This document shows, in pieces, positions 8,795 to 18,582 of a stretch of 45,326 nucleotides of DNA (position 1 is the stretch's first letter; every line of letters begins with the position of its first letter). This stretch comes from Sebaldella sp. (lineage in GTDB: Bacteria; Fusobacteriota; Fusobacteriia; Fusobacteriales; Leptotrichiaceae). Under the pieces are notes generated by a model, which was given only the letters and a program-made list of their open reading frames with translations, searched no databases and was not told where the DNA came from. The stretch is from the NCBI GenBank assembly GCA_018058425.1, contig JAGOZX010000016.1:1-45326 (forward strand), written 5' to 3'. A program made the translations under genes and the position numbers.

Positions 8795-9495
8795 ACTAAT
8801 TCCTCTTTCTTTAAGTAATTAAATATTAGCTCCTTTTCTGGACTTAGCTTTATATTAGGAGACAGGTCTAGTCTTTTAATTTGATATTTCTCGCATTCTT
8901 TTTCATAAATACTCTTATATAGTTCATCTACTTTATCTTTATTAAAATAAGCCAAGTATTCTGATGATTCAAATTTCAAATATTCTGAACTTGAGCTTGA
9001 AAAGTAATTAATAAGATTTTTTAATAACTCTATATGATATCCAGATTTTTTATAAATTAATTCAAAAAAATAAGTTTTTATTAATTTATTTACATCAGAA
9101 GATATAAAGGAATATTTATATACAGATTCAAAAAAAGCTTTTTCATCTCTTAATATCAATTCATTTCCTAATCTTATGGTATGAATCCCATCATTATTTA
9201 AAAGAGCTCTCCAAAATCTTTTCTTTATTTCCTCCATGGAGTACTTACTTAATCTATCTATTTTTTTTATTTTATCCTTAAAGCACTCTGCTAAATTTTC
9301 ATTTATAAGACTTATTATTTCTACATTTTCTGTTTCATAGTATAAAAAAGACAATTCAAGAACCCAGGATGGCTCCCTCTCCACTGTCTCTAAATCCATA
9401 TTTATTTTGAAATATTTTCTTTTTTCAAAGTTCCCCTTGTACTTTTCCAAAAATTCTTCATACTTTTCTGGAAAATCTTCTTTTGTAATAATCAT
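8791..9495 (-). CDS. Hypothetical protein between lpxK and nadD
   Basis: A 234-residue protein, helical and highly charged, without signal peptide or membrane segments. I recognise no domain. A run of six serines (SSSSSS-type stretch near residue 165) separates an N-terminal helical part from the C-terminal part. It has a strong ribosome site (GGAGG), starts 12 bases after lpxK and overlaps nadD by four bases, so it is a genuine operon member. The coupling suggests a cytoplasmic protein produced in step with NadD; no function is assigned. Confidence 0.8.
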   Translation of the reverse strand: MIITKEDFPEKYEEFLEKYKGNFEKRKYFKINMDLETVEREPSWVLELSFLYYETENVEIISLINENLAECFKDKIKKIDRLSKYSMEEIKKRFWRALLNNDGIHTIRLGNELILRDEKAFFESVYKYSFISSDVNKLIKTYFFELIYKKSGYHIELLKNLINYFSSSSSEYLKFESSEYLAYFNKDKVDELYKSIYEKECEKYQIKRLDLSPNIKLSPEKELIFNYLKKEELV

Positions 9496-9507
9496 TTTAC
9501 CTCCGAA

Positions 9508-10464
9508 TTACACTATGTCAAAACTTATCTTTAATACTAACATATTTTCTATATTTTTCTTAATCTTAACTATATCTTTTTCAGTAGTTATAATAAAATC
9601 GTAATCTACAGCTTCACGACTTATCTCTTCTATCTCTATATCTGAATAAATATGGTGATCAGAAAACTTTATTTCTTTTACACTCTTGGGTTCCAATTTT
9701 AAAATAGACTTTTTAAAATTTTCAGGATTCGCTATAGATGAAAATAAAAGAACATCTTTTCCCTTAATAGTTTCAAGTGGAAAATTTACTAAACTTTGAT
9801 TGTAAAAATGGTCTTCTTTATGTACTGCTAAAAAGATTGGCTTATTATATTTTTTTAGTTTATTAGTTATCTCGTCAACAATATTTTTCTGAACAAAGTT
9901 TGTTTTAGAAATTATGATTTCATCTGCTCTCTTTATTCCATCTAAACTTTCTCTTAGTCTTCCTTTTGGAAGGAGATAGCCTCCACCAAATGGATTAGTT
10001 GCATCTATTAAGAGTATATTTTTATCCCTAAATAGTTTTCTATGCTGATATCCGTCATCTAGTATTATTATATCTACATTATATTTCTCTTTTAAAAGCT
10101 TTGCTCCTAAAAATCTATTTTTAGAAACAACTATAGGAATCTCTAAATTTAATGAATGAAGATAAGTTTCATCTCCAGCTTCAAGACTAGTTGCATAAAT
10201 TCCGTTTTCATCTCTTACTATCATAGGATCACTTTTTCTTTTACCATTATATCCTCTACTCAAAACAGCAACTTTCTTCTTATCATTTATTATTTTTTTT
10301 GCAAAATACTGTACTGCTGGAGTTTTCCCTGTACCTCCCACAGTAATATTCCCAACACATATTAGTTCTACATTCTCTACTTTATTTATTTTTAAAATTT
10401 TATGATCATAAAGTTTATTTCTAATTTTTGTTATAACTCCATAAATAATTGATAATATATACAT
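9508..10464 (-). CDS. lpxK: Tetraacyldisaccharide 4'-kinase LpxK
   Basis: 318 residues, usual length. It phosphorylates the 4' position of the lipid A disaccharide at the inner face of the cytoplasmic membrane, giving lipid IVA. The N-terminal GNITVGGTGKTP contains the P-loop (43-48) and ILDDGYQHRKLFRD (from about 134) carries the conserved Asp-Asp-Gly-Tyr-Gln-His segment. Its presence shows a lipopolysaccharide or lipooligosaccharide outer membrane. Start has GGTGG upstream. It lies 30 bases after whiA, with the unknown gene and nadD downstream. Confidence 0.95.
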   Translation of the reverse strand: MYILSIIYGVITKIRNKLYDHKILKINKVENVELICVGNITVGGTGKTPAVQYFAKKIINDKKKVAVLSRGYNGKRKSDPMIVRDENGIYATSLEAGDETYLHSLNLEIPIVVSKNRFLGAKLLKEKYNVDIIILDDGYQHRKLFRDKNILLIDATNPFGGGYLLPKGRLRESLDGIKRADEIIISKTNFVQKNIVDEITNKLKKYNKPIFLAVHKEDHFYNQSLVNFPLETIKGKDVLLFSSIANPENFKKSILKLEPKSVKEIKFSDHHIYSDIEIEEISREAVDYDFIITTEKDIVKIKKNIENMLVLKISFDIV

Positions 10465-10494
10465 AATACCACCGCGACTTTTTTTGTATTGATC

Positions 10495-11397
10495 TTACTC
10501 TTCATTTTCTTTATTTGTCATCTCATTATAAAATTCTGCCAAACGTCTGAATCTATTTCTAATTCCTGATTTCGAAATATTCATGAGATCAGCCAATTCT
10601 TGAAGTGATAAATCTGGATTTTCTATTCTCATTTTTGCCACACCTTTTAATGCGTCTGTTAGAGTATTTAATCCTGCTAACTGCTCTATTTCTTCTATCA
10701 TTTTTATTTGTTTTTCTGCCGTTGTTATTTTTCTAGTTTCATTAGCAATTTCCCAATTCATATTTCTATTAACTTTATTCCTAATTTCTTTATTTATTAT
10801 AGTTTCCTCATACTTAAAGAAGGTTCCTACTGCACTCATTATTATCAAAACATCTAAAATATCTTCTGAATTTCTTATATACACCAAATTTTTATTTTTT
10901 TTATCAGCCTGAAATACCTTTTTACCAATTTTTTTAAATAAATAGTATAAAAAAGTAGCCGCATCTTCAGTATCTATAAAAAAGTCAAGAGCATACCCCT
11001 TTTCAGGAGACTTTATATAACCACAGCTTAAAAAATAGCCTTTTATTAATCCTTTAAATACGCTTTCATCAAGTGATGAATCTAAATTTTTAAAATCAAA
11101 CATACTTTTTAGGAATTCAATATATCCTTTTTGATATGGAATAATTACCTCATATACCTTATGAACACCCAGTCTTTTGCTAGTCAGGTATTTTATTTGT
11201 ATTTCTAAATCTGTAGCCTTTTTTATATTTGAATACACTCTTTTAGCTAATGCTATATTTTCTGTGCTTAGTATAATTCCATTTTCTTTTATGGAATTTT
11301 TTGCCATAAATACCCCTAAAAGCTCTGCTATATTTTCATTTTTACTTTTATTTGGCAAATTAAAGAGTTCATTTTTCACACCTGCTGAATATGACAT
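10495..11397 (-). CDS. whiA: DNA-binding protein WhiA
   Basis: 300 residues, close to the family norm. The N-terminal two thirds have the WhiA fold derived from LAGLIDADG homing endonucleases (KGYFLSCGYI and AATFLYYLFKKIG segments); the C-terminal helix-turn-helix spans about 263-286 (LSLQELADLMNISKSGIRNR). WhiA is a sporulation or division regulator in Gram-positive bacteria; in an outer-membrane organism its targets are unclear. It lacks the yvcJ-yvcK neighbours common in Firmicutes. GGAGG precedes the ATG. A weak promoter may lie in the 87-base gap upstream. Confidence 0.92.
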   Translation of the reverse strand: MSYSAGVKNELFNLPNKSKNENIAELLGVFMAKNSIKENGIILSTENIALAKRVYSNIKKATDLEIQIKYLTSKRLGVHKVYEVIIPYQKGYIEFLKSMFDFKNLDSSLDESVFKGLIKGYFLSCGYIKSPEKGYALDFFIDTEDAATFLYYLFKKIGKKVFQADKKNKNLVYIRNSEDILDVLIIMSAVGTFFKYEETIINKEIRNKVNRNMNWEIANETRKITTAEKQIKMIEEIEQLAGLNTLTDALKGVAKMRIENPDLSLQELADLMNISKSGIRNRFRRLAEFYNEMTNKENEE

Positions 11398-11484
11398 TTA
11401 TCCCTCCAAAATTCTATCATTTCAATATTCTAACATATTTTTAGTTAGAAGGGAACAATCTAACTCTCTAATATTATTAATTTT

Positions 11485-12030
11485 CTATTTTTTATAGTAT
11501 TTACTTAATACGCTGTCTAAATAATCTATATTATACAATGTTTCAATTTCTAAAAAATATAAATAATGAAAAACTGCTTTTTGTGATAAAAATACAAAAC
11601 CGTCATCTAACTTTGATATCTTATAAAAATCTTCATATCTCAATTCTCCAGTACCTTCTTCAGATATAAATTCCACCTTATCCAAATACAGTTTAATATC
11701 TACTGGCATATCCAATAATTTTTTAGGAATAGTTTTCATGATTTTTCTAGAACGTAAATTTATTTTTAAATAAAACATTAAAAAACTAAATCCTAAATAT
11801 AAAAATATTAATACAAAAGATGCTAAAATATAGAGATTTACATTTACTTTCCATGCTTTTAGCTTATAAATGTATAAAAATGCAAGAGCTGCAATAAATA
11901 TTAACATAAATATGCTTGTTTGTATTTCATATTTCTTCATATAAACATATTTTAGACCCTTTTTCAATTTCTCTACACTTAAAGTATACGATTTTACTTG
12001 TCCTATTACTTTATCTTTTCCTAGGTTCAT
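11485..12030 (-). CDS. Small membrane protein, YcxB-like
   Basis: 181 residues. Two hydrophobic segments (about 37-55 and 64-88) form a hairpin, followed by a soluble C-terminal part with the pattern RYEDFYKISKLDDGFVFL, which resembles the C-terminal domain of YcxB-like proteins. A cytoplasmic N-terminus of about 35 residues is present. Ribosome site AAGGAG is clear. It stands between sanA-like and whiA genes with moderate gaps on both sides (71 and 87 bases). Function unknown. Confidence 0.7.
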   Translation of the reverse strand: MNLGKDKVIGQVKSYTLSVEKLKKGLKYVYMKKYEIQTSIFMLIFIAALAFLYIYKLKAWKVNVNLYILASFVLIFLYLGFSFLMFYLKINLRSRKIMKTIPKKLLDMPVDIKLYLDKVEFISEEGTGELRYEDFYKISKLDDGFVFLSQKAVFHYLYFLEIETLYNIDYLDSVLSKYYKK

Positions 12031-12101
12031 GTTTTCTCCTTGTCTTATACCGTCTATTAAATAAAAGTTTACTCTTCCCCATTTTTATTTCTTATCTGTA
12101 A

Positions 12102-12752
12102 TTACTCTAATGTTTTTTTATTATCTCCAGTTATAGGTATTTTTTCTCCTAGATACTTTGGACTTCTTCCAAAAAGGACATCAAAAAACGCCTTTACTCT
12201 TGAAATTTTATCTCTTCCTCTATTATACTTTGTTTCATATTTATTATCTGTATTAGCTATTGCACCATATGCATTCATTCCCTTACTTCTTGCGACATAA
12301 ACTGACCTTGGTAAGTGAAATTTTTGTGTAATGATAACTACATCTTTTATTTCAAAAATTTCTTTTGCTCTTACCATTGAACTGTATGTATCAAAGCCCG
12401 CATGGTCTAAAAATATATCATCTAAAGGTATGCCATTTTTCACCAAGTAATCCTTCATTACATTTACTTCATCATAATTTTTTTGACCATGGTCTCCAGA
12501 AACCAAGATTCTTTTGATTTTACCTGCTTGATAAAGCTCTATTGCTTTATCAAGTCTTTGACTCAAGACATATGAGGGAGTTCCATGTTCACTCACATAT
12601 GCTCCTAAAACCAAACCTGTATAAACTTTTGGCACATTCTCTGCATCTGAGTAGATATATTTTTTTGTGACTAACTCTATATAAATATTTATTAGAACTC
12701 CAACTAATAAAATCGCTAATATTGCTATTATTACTATCTTTATTTTTTTCAT
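12102..12752 (-). CDS. SanA/YdcF-like DUF218 protein
   Basis: 216 residues with one N-terminal membrane anchor (about 4-25) and a DUF218 domain outside the membrane. Family motifs are GLVLGAYVSEHG, LVSGDHGQ and DHAGFDTYSSMVRAKEIF, followed by ITQKFHLPRSVYVA. SanA of E. coli affects envelope barrier function and vancomycin sensitivity at high temperature; the biochemical activity is not established. I chose ATG at 12752 because GGGAGAAGG lies just upstream; ATG at 12764 would overlap that site. It starts 21 bases after kup. Confidence 0.85.
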   Translation of the reverse strand: MKKIKIVIIAILAILLVGVLINIYIELVTKKYIYSDAENVPKVYTGLVLGAYVSEHGTPSYVLSQRLDKAIELYQAGKIKRILVSGDHGQKNYDEVNVMKDYLVKNGIPLDDIFLDHAGFDTYSSMVRAKEIFEIKDVVIITQKFHLPRSVYVARSKGMNAYGAIANTDNKYETKYNRGRDKISRVKAFFDVLFGRSPKYLGEKIPITGDNKKTLE

Positions 12753-12773
12753 ACCTTCTCCCAATTTATTTAC

Positions 12774-14726
12774 TTATTCCTCAACTCTATCTAGTGTTAT
12801 TTCTGTTCTTTCACCTAGTATCAGCGGAACAGTTTCCACTTCTACATTACTTGTATCTAATCCAAACCATTTTTCAGGTGAAACTGTATACTTTTTTATA
12901 AACAGTTTTATATTCATAATAAACTCTTCAAACTTTGGTAGTGTAGCTTCATTTGATAATACTTCCTGTATAAGTATAAATCTAAAATCTCCAACTTTGT
13001 TTTCCACATTTGAAAAATAACCTCTTTGATACGGTTTTAACTCTCCTGAATTTAGCAGATCATTTACTACTTGACGTAAGAATACATTTACTTTTTGATC
13101 TATTCTAAAACCTAGTTTAAATTGTATTTTTGCCACATGGTCTGGCATCACATTATTAACACTATATTCTAGTGTATATGGTTCATCAGTTACTAAAACA
13201 TTTATAAACCAGTACATTTCAGCTCTTTTAGGCTGTTTATTTAAAATTGAATAAATAACTTTTCTTTCTACTTCATCATTTTTAGAAGCATTTGTTAAAT
13301 AAACTAAATTTGTAGCGTATTTTGGTATATCTACATCTTCTTGTAATTTTAAAATCTGTTGTTCATAATCTTTTATTTTCACATTTTCAATTAAGCTTCT
13401 TTTTATATTATATCCTTTTATCCATACATACATCAAGAACATTATTAAACAACCTATCATAACAGTAATATAACCGCCATGGAAAAATTTAAATAAATTT
13501 GCATATAAGAAAATTCCTTCTATTGTTAAATAAACACCTAAAAATAATGCAGAAAAAATAAATGGAACCTTTTTTACTCTTAAATAGTTAAAATATAAAA
13601 TAGTAGTCATTAACATAGTTATTGTAATTGATAGTCCATATGCAGCTTCCATATTTGATGATTTTTTAAAGTGAAATAAAACCAAACTACACCCAAGCCA
13701 TAAAAGAGTATTTACAGCTGGTATGTAAAGCTGACCTTTTAGGTTTGTAGGATAAAATATATTTAACCTTGGAAATATATTTAATTTAATTGCCTCAGAT
13801 ACTAAAGTAAAAGATCCAGATATTAGTGCCTGACTTGCAATTATAGCTGCAAATGTAGATATTATAACTCCTGTTAGTAAAAACCAACTTGGCATAATAT
13901 TAAAAAAAGGATTTCCAACTAGTGTTTCTCCATTGTGCTTTATCATCCATGCTGCCTGTCCAAGATAATTTAATATAAGACATATTTTTACATAAACCCA
14001 TGTATAATGAATATTTGTTTTTCCACAATGTCCAAGGTCTGAGTAAAGAGCTTCTGCTCCTGTAGTACATAAAAATACTGCTCCTAATACCAAAACTCCC
14101 ATTGGATTAGTGATTAAAAGCTTTACACCATAATATGGATTAATTGCCTTTATTACACTAAAGTTTTGCACAAGTTCTTTTGTTCCAAGAGTAGCAAGCA
14201 TCAAAAACCAAATAAACATTACAGGACCAAATATTCTTCCCACCACTGCTGTTCCAAAACGTTGAAATAAAAATAGTAATGTTATTATTATAAAAACTAT
14301 AACAATTATCGTATTAGTAGATAGAGGAACTATAATATTAAGACCCTCAATAGCTGATGTTACTGTTACTGGCGGAGTTATCATTCCATCTGCTAATAAA
14401 GCTGCTCCACCAACAATTGCAGGAACTAAAAGCCATTTTGCTCTTTTCCTTATTATTGTATAAAGAGAGAATATTCCACCTTCTCCATTATTATCAGCAT
14501 TTAATGTTAAGAAAACATATTTTATTGTTGTTTGTAAAGTTAAAGTCCATATTACTAATGATACCCCGCCTAATGCAAAGGTTGCATCTATAATATTATT
14601 ATTTCCATGTATTATTGCTGACATAACGTACAATGGTGAAGTTCCTATATCACCGTATATTACACCCAAAGTAACAATTAACGACATTAACGTAACCTTA
14701 TGTACCCCACTTATTTTTTTGCTCAT
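12774..14726 (-). CDS. kup: Potassium uptake protein Kup
   Basis: 650 residues, typical of the KUP/HAK/KT family of K+/H+ symporters in the cytoplasmic membrane. The N-terminal signature GVIYGDIGTSPLYVMSAI is clear, then about 12 membrane segments, the conserved DNNGEGGIFSLY loop, and a soluble C-terminal region from about residue 440. It lies between fbp and the sanA-like gene with short gaps. Only a distant GGAG precedes the ATG, so translation initiation may be weak. No c-di-AMP riboswitch is apparent in the short upstream gap. Confidence 0.95.
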   Translation of the reverse strand: MSKKISGVHKVTLMSLIVTLGVIYGDIGTSPLYVMSAIIHGNNNIIDATFALGGVSLVIWTLTLQTTIKYVFLTLNADNNGEGGIFSLYTIIRKRAKWLLVPAIVGGAALLADGMITPPVTVTSAIEGLNIIVPLSTNTIIVIVFIIITLLFLFQRFGTAVVGRIFGPVMFIWFLMLATLGTKELVQNFSVIKAINPYYGVKLLITNPMGVLVLGAVFLCTTGAEALYSDLGHCGKTNIHYTWVYVKICLILNYLGQAAWMIKHNGETLVGNPFFNIMPSWFLLTGVIISTFAAIIASQALISGSFTLVSEAIKLNIFPRLNIFYPTNLKGQLYIPAVNTLLWLGCSLVLFHFKKSSNMEAAYGLSITITMLMTTILYFNYLRVKKVPFIFSALFLGVYLTIEGIFLYANLFKFFHGGYITVMIGCLIMFLMYVWIKGYNIKRSLIENVKIKDYEQQILKLQEDVDIPKYATNLVYLTNASKNDEVERKVIYSILNKQPKRAEMYWFINVLVTDEPYTLEYSVNNVMPDHVAKIQFKLGFRIDQKVNVFLRQVVNDLLNSGELKPYQRGYFSNVENKVGDFRFILIQEVLSNEATLPKFEEFIMNIKLFIKKYTVSPEKWFGLDTSNVEVETVPLILGERTEITLDRVEE

Positions 14727-14779
14727 TTGTTAATTCACTTCTCCTCTTTTTGCTATTTATTTTGAAATCATTAAATTTT

Positions 14780-16729
14780 TTAAATATTTTTTTGTTTTAT
14801 TACTCCTTCTTTATAAGCTGTAAGTAAAAATTTTAACTCTGATATTTCATTCATTAATTCTACTCCAACATCTGTATCTTTCACATACTTCCTATCTCCT
14901 TTTTTTACTACTTCACTAATAGAAAGTATGTCATGCTCTAATTCTACAGCATCTTGTTTTGATATAAAAGTACCATGTGTTGTTAATAAAAGTCCATAAG
15001 AGTTATAAATCAAAGTATATCCCGCTATTCCAGTTTTCTTTTGATATGCTTTAGAAAGTCCTCCATCTATTACTAATAACTTCCCATTACCTTTTATTGG
15101 GCTTTCTCCTTCTCTGACTATCACAGGCATATGACCGTTTACTATATGTGATTTTTTAGGATCTAGTCCAAAATTCTCTAAGATCTTATCACAAATTACT
15201 TCTTTATCCCTTAATATAAAATAAGGGTCTTCATTTTCTAGATGTGTATTTTTATCTTTTATAAAATATCTCTCAAAGGTAGTCATCTTGTCTTTTCCAA
15301 ATAATGGAGAATCCTTATGACACCATAAATACCAGAAAAAATCTTTTCCAAATTCTTCTTTTTTATTACTATTAGAAAAATAATTCTCTCTAGCTAAACA
15401 ATCTATTTTATCTAATAAATTTTTACCATAATAATGCTTATCTAAAATTTTCACCATTCTAAACTCTTCATTTTCTTCCATTGGAATACATGCATGATAT
15501 AATAAATTTGAATTATATTTTAAATACATTCCACCTTTCAAAAATAAAAACTTCACATGTTTTTGAAGTTTCTCACTTTTCATAAAGTCTACCTTTATTT
15601 TTTCCAGTATCTCTTCTTCCTCTTCTGTTAATTCATATGGATTTTTCTTATTTATAGTTGGAAAATTTTCATCTAATAATTCGTATTCTTTTTTATTAAT
15701 TATTATTTTCTTTTTATTAAAATCTATTTTATCAAGTAAAAGTCTTTCCTCCATGTTATATTCAGGACTCTTTTTTATTATCTGTCCTTCTATTTTAAAC
15801 TGCATTATAGCCACGGCCTTATGCATTTGAGAAATTAACTTTTTATCTTCAAATGATACATCATTATCATCATCTAGTTTGGGTATAAATCTTTTGCATT
15901 CATCATCTTTATATGTTTTCATTGCAAATTTAGCTAATGAAAATAACTTTATTCCATAGGCATCTTCTAATGTTTCTAAATTATTGTACTTCATACAAAT
16001 TCTAATAACATTACAAATACATCCAAGCGAACCTTTTGAGGCCCCTATCCAAAGCATATCATGATTTCCCCATTGAATATCTACTGAATGATAGTTCATC
16101 AACTCATCCATTACTAAATGAGGAGCAGGACCTCTATCGTAGATATCCCCAACTATGTGTAAGTGGTCTACAGCTAGTCTTCTTATACTTTTAGATAACT
16201 CAATTATAAAATCATCTGCCCTATTTAATTCTATAATAGAATTTATTATTTCATTATAATATTTATATTTATCAATGTTATTATGTTTATTTTCATGTAA
16301 TAATTCTTCAATTATATATGCATAATTTTCTGGTAGTGATTTTCTGACTTTAGATCTTGTGTATTTTGATGAGACTACCTTACATAAAATAATCAGTCTC
16401 TCTAAAATAGACTTATACCATTCATTCATGTTTTTTATAATATTTTTATTTTTTAGAAGTTTTTCTTCTGGATAATATATTAATGTTGCCAATTCTTTTC
16501 TTTCATTATATTTTAAATCCTTAAATTCTTCTTCTATTTTCATTCTAATATATCCAGAAGCATTTCTGAGTATGTGATTAAATGACTCATATTCACCATG
16601 AATATCTGTTATATAATGCTCTGTTGGTTTTGGCAAATTTAATATTGCTTCTAAATTTATTATCTCTTTAGATACCTTAGCTATACTATCATAATATTTT
16701 GATAAAATTTTACAATAATTATTAACCAT
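14780..16729 (-). CDS. fbp: Fructose-1,6-bisphosphatase class III
   Basis: 649 residues, the length of the Firmicutes-type class 3 enzyme. It hydrolyses fructose-1,6-bisphosphate to fructose-6-phosphate in gluconeogenesis. The metallophosphatase motifs are visible: DIHGEYESF (42-50), GDIYDRGP (194-201), GNHD (221-224) and NGHMPV near the C-terminus. AAAAGGAGG precedes the ATG. In Bacillus the class III enzyme is sensitive to AMP and PEP; that is family knowledge. It is the first gene of the run that continues with kup. Confidence 0.95.
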   Translation of the reverse strand: MVNNYCKILSKYYDSIAKVSKEIINLEAILNLPKPTEHYITDIHGEYESFNHILRNASGYIRMKIEEEFKDLKYNERKELATLIYYPEEKLLKNKNIIKNMNEWYKSILERLIILCKVVSSKYTRSKVRKSLPENYAYIIEELLHENKHNNIDKYKYYNEIINSIIELNRADDFIIELSKSIRRLAVDHLHIVGDIYDRGPAPHLVMDELMNYHSVDIQWGNHDMLWIGASKGSLGCICNVIRICMKYNNLETLEDAYGIKLFSLAKFAMKTYKDDECKRFIPKLDDDNDVSFEDKKLISQMHKAVAIMQFKIEGQIIKKSPEYNMEERLLLDKIDFNKKKIIINKKEYELLDENFPTINKKNPYELTEEEEEILEKIKVDFMKSEKLQKHVKFLFLKGGMYLKYNSNLLYHACIPMEENEEFRMVKILDKHYYGKNLLDKIDCLARENYFSNSNKKEEFGKDFFWYLWCHKDSPLFGKDKMTTFERYFIKDKNTHLENEDPYFILRDKEVICDKILENFGLDPKKSHIVNGHMPVIVREGESPIKGNGKLLVIDGGLSKAYQKKTGIAGYTLIYNSYGLLLTTHGTFISKQDAVELEHDILSISEVVKKGDRKYVKDTDVGVELMNEISELKFLLTAYKEGVIKQKNI

Positions 16730-16754
16730 AAAACCTCCTTTTACATTACTACAT

Positions 16755-16783
16755 ATTATACATGATTTTCCTTAAATTTAAAA
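16755..16783 (-). promoter_or_regulatory. Candidate promoter for fbp
   Basis: On minus, a perfect TATAAT at 16760-16755 lies 25 bases upstream of the fbp start; 17 bases before it is TTTTAA, a weak -35. AAAATACAC at 16789-16797 has its inverted copy at 16834-16842, just upstream, of unknown meaning. Confidence 0.45.
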
Positions 16784-16959
16784 CCACTAAAATACACTTT
16801 TAATTTTTTTTATTTTCTATTTTAGATTTTAATGTGTATTTTTAAATTTCAATTCTATTTTTATGCTTATAAATCGGCCTTTTGAGTATTTTTTTCTTCT
16901 TAAAATTTTAAAATAAATTGTATTTTTAAGTTAGGAAAAATTCTTTTGCTTGGATCATA

Positions 16960-16988
16960 ATGATTTGAATACTAAACATTCAAATCAT
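16960..16988. repeat. Palindrome ATGATTTGAAT / ATTCAAATCAT
   Basis: Perfect 11-bp inverted repeat with a 7-base loop in the gene-free stretch between fbp and lplA. No T run follows directly. It could be a hairpin of a dispersed element, since the adjoining TTAAGTTAGGAAA motif also occurs beside the repeat at 27711, or a regulatory site. Confidence 0.4.
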
Positions 16989-17022
16989 GTAAGTAATTGG
17001 CCCTAAAAATATAATTATTTAA

Positions 17023-17200
17023 AAACAAAGCCCCACATTCTGTCATTGTGAGGCGCGTAGCAACGTGACAATCTATAACATAACCCCTTTAAGGGCAACA
17101 GAATTGGTAGTTTTAGAATACAATTATATTCTAAAAGCCTAGTGACGTTATAGATCCCTACGTCGCAAGCTCCTCTGGATGACAACTTTACGGGCTTTTC
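17023..17200. repeat. Composite dispersed repeat with inverted arms, copy 1
   Basis: Left arm (17042-17079) and right arm (17142-17183, inverted) share the pattern GTCAT...GAGG.GC...ATCTATAAC. The outer ends are AAAGCCCC and GGGCTTT, also inverted, so the whole can fold back. A perfect inner hairpin TTTTAGAATA / TATTCTAAAA spans 17111-17136. No coding potential. It resembles the intergenic GTCATCCTGAGG-type repeats known in many genomes, and may be a MITE-like element. Confidence 0.65.
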
Positions 17201-17233
17201 TTATTTTATTATTTATACAAAATATTTACACAT

Positions 17234-17358
17234 AAACAAAGCCCCGCATACTGTCATTGTGAGGCGCGTAGCAACGTGACAATCTATAACGGAGCCCCTT
17301 TAAAAGGAACAGAATTTGTAGTTTTAGAATACAATTATATTCTAAAAGTTTAGTAACA
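17234..17358. repeat. Dispersed repeat, copy 2 (right arm missing)
   Basis: A direct copy of 17023 to about 17147, offset by 211 bases, with only scattered differences. It keeps the left arm and the inner TTTTAGAATA hairpin but lacks the right inverted arm, stopping just before the lplA stop codon at 17372. The truncation suggests loss by deletion, or that a half-element is the mobile unit. Confidence 0.65.
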
Positions 17359-17371
17359 TTTTACACTTCCC

Positions 17372-18361
17372 TTAAATTATTGCATCTAAAATATCTTCTA
17401 ACTCAAAACCAGAAAAATAACTTTCTACATCTATTTCTAAAAAGTACTTTCTAATTTCTTCCTTATCATACCTTTTCCCTATTAATTCTTCCTCTAAGTC
17501 CCCTATTTCCCTACCAGAGAAAAAATCTCCATATATTTTTATATACTTCACTATTCCTTCTTTAACACTAATAAAGCTTTCTATCTTACCATTATTAGTT
17601 TTTCTTTTCCTATGAATATCTGCTTCTGGAGACTCTCCATAGTTCCATTCCCATTTATCATATTTTTCTTTTCTTAAATTCTCTATTCTCTCTATATCAC
17701 TCTTAGTCAATTTATACTCACTAAAACCAGCTATTTGATCTTTCATATAATTTAGTAAAACTTCTTCAAAGCTTTTCACTTCTTTTATATCACTTTTTTC
17801 ATCAATGTGTTCTTTTATATTTGTAACTCTACTTCTTATTGACTTTAATCCTTTTGACTCTATCTTGTCTTTTGATACTTTTAGACTCTTTACTAACTCT
17901 TCTATTTCACTATCAAATAATAAAGTTCCATGATGTAAAATTCTTTTTTTATATAAATACTGTGCATTTCCAGAAAATTTTCTTCCATCTATTGCCAGAT
18001 CATTTCTACTGTTAAACTCTGCCTTAATTCCAAGAAGTTTCAATACTTCTACAATTGGCTTTGTAAAAAAACTAAAATCAAACTCAGATATATCTTTTTT
18101 TTCCTGTATAAAAGAAAAATTTATATTACCCAAATCATGGTAAACTGCCCCTCCACCTGACATTCTACGCACCACATGTATATTATTTTTTTCTACATAT
18201 ATAGAATTTATCTCAGCAATAGTATTTTGGTGCTTCCCTATTACTATTGTAGGCTCATTCTGCCATAAAAAAAAGAATTCTCCCTCTAAATTTTTCAATA
18301 CATATTCTTCTAAGGCTAAGTTATATTTTGGATTAGTACTTGTATTTATTATATATCTCAT
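17372..18361 (-). CDS. lplA: Lipoate-protein ligase LplA
   Basis: 329 residues with an N-terminal catalytic domain and C-terminal accessory domain. It activates free lipoate with ATP and attaches it to the lipoyl lysine of E2 proteins. Conserved RRMSGGGAVYHDLGNINFSF (about 67-86) forms the lipoyl-AMP site, and GNAQYLYKKRILHHGTLLF follows. The start at 18361 is preferred since AGAGG lies 7 bases upstream; ATG at 18367 is too close. It lies 221 bases downstream of the E3 gene of the dehydrogenase cluster, the probable client being the E2 lipoyl lysine. The gap may hold its own promoter. Confidence 0.92.
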   Translation of the reverse strand: MRYIINTSTNPKYNLALEEYVLKNLEGEFFFLWQNEPTIVIGKHQNTIAEINSIYVEKNNIHVVRRMSGGGAVYHDLGNINFSFIQEKKDISEFDFSFFTKPIVEVLKLLGIKAEFNSRNDLAIDGRKFSGNAQYLYKKRILHHGTLLFDSEIEELVKSLKVSKDKIESKGLKSIRSRVTNIKEHIDEKSDIKEVKSFEEVLLNYMKDQIAGFSEYKLTKSDIERIENLRKEKYDKWEWNYGESPEADIHRKRKTNNGKIESFISVKEGIVKYIKIYGDFFSGREIGDLEEELIGKRYDKEEIRKYFLEIDVESYFSGFELEDILDAII

Positions 18362-18582
18362 TTCCATACCTCTTTTTTAAATTAATTCAATTTAGCAATT
18401 TATTAGTAAAACTTTAGTTTTAAAATCCTTCTATCATGATTCTTAAAGCACTTAAAAGGAGCTTTCTCAAAATAAAATTTATCAAATCAAACCAAATAAT
18501 ATAATATCTTGGTTAAATTTTTAAAACTTTATATTTAAGTCAGCCCCTTTCATTTTATATATAAATTTAGAGTAATACCTAT

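Noticed and set aside
14727..14779. c-di-AMP riboswitch before kup
   Set aside because: The gap is only 53 bases and has no recognisable structure.
18445..18465. Hairpin between lplA and the E3 gene as a terminator
   Set aside because: The stem has a mismatch and no T run follows on minus.
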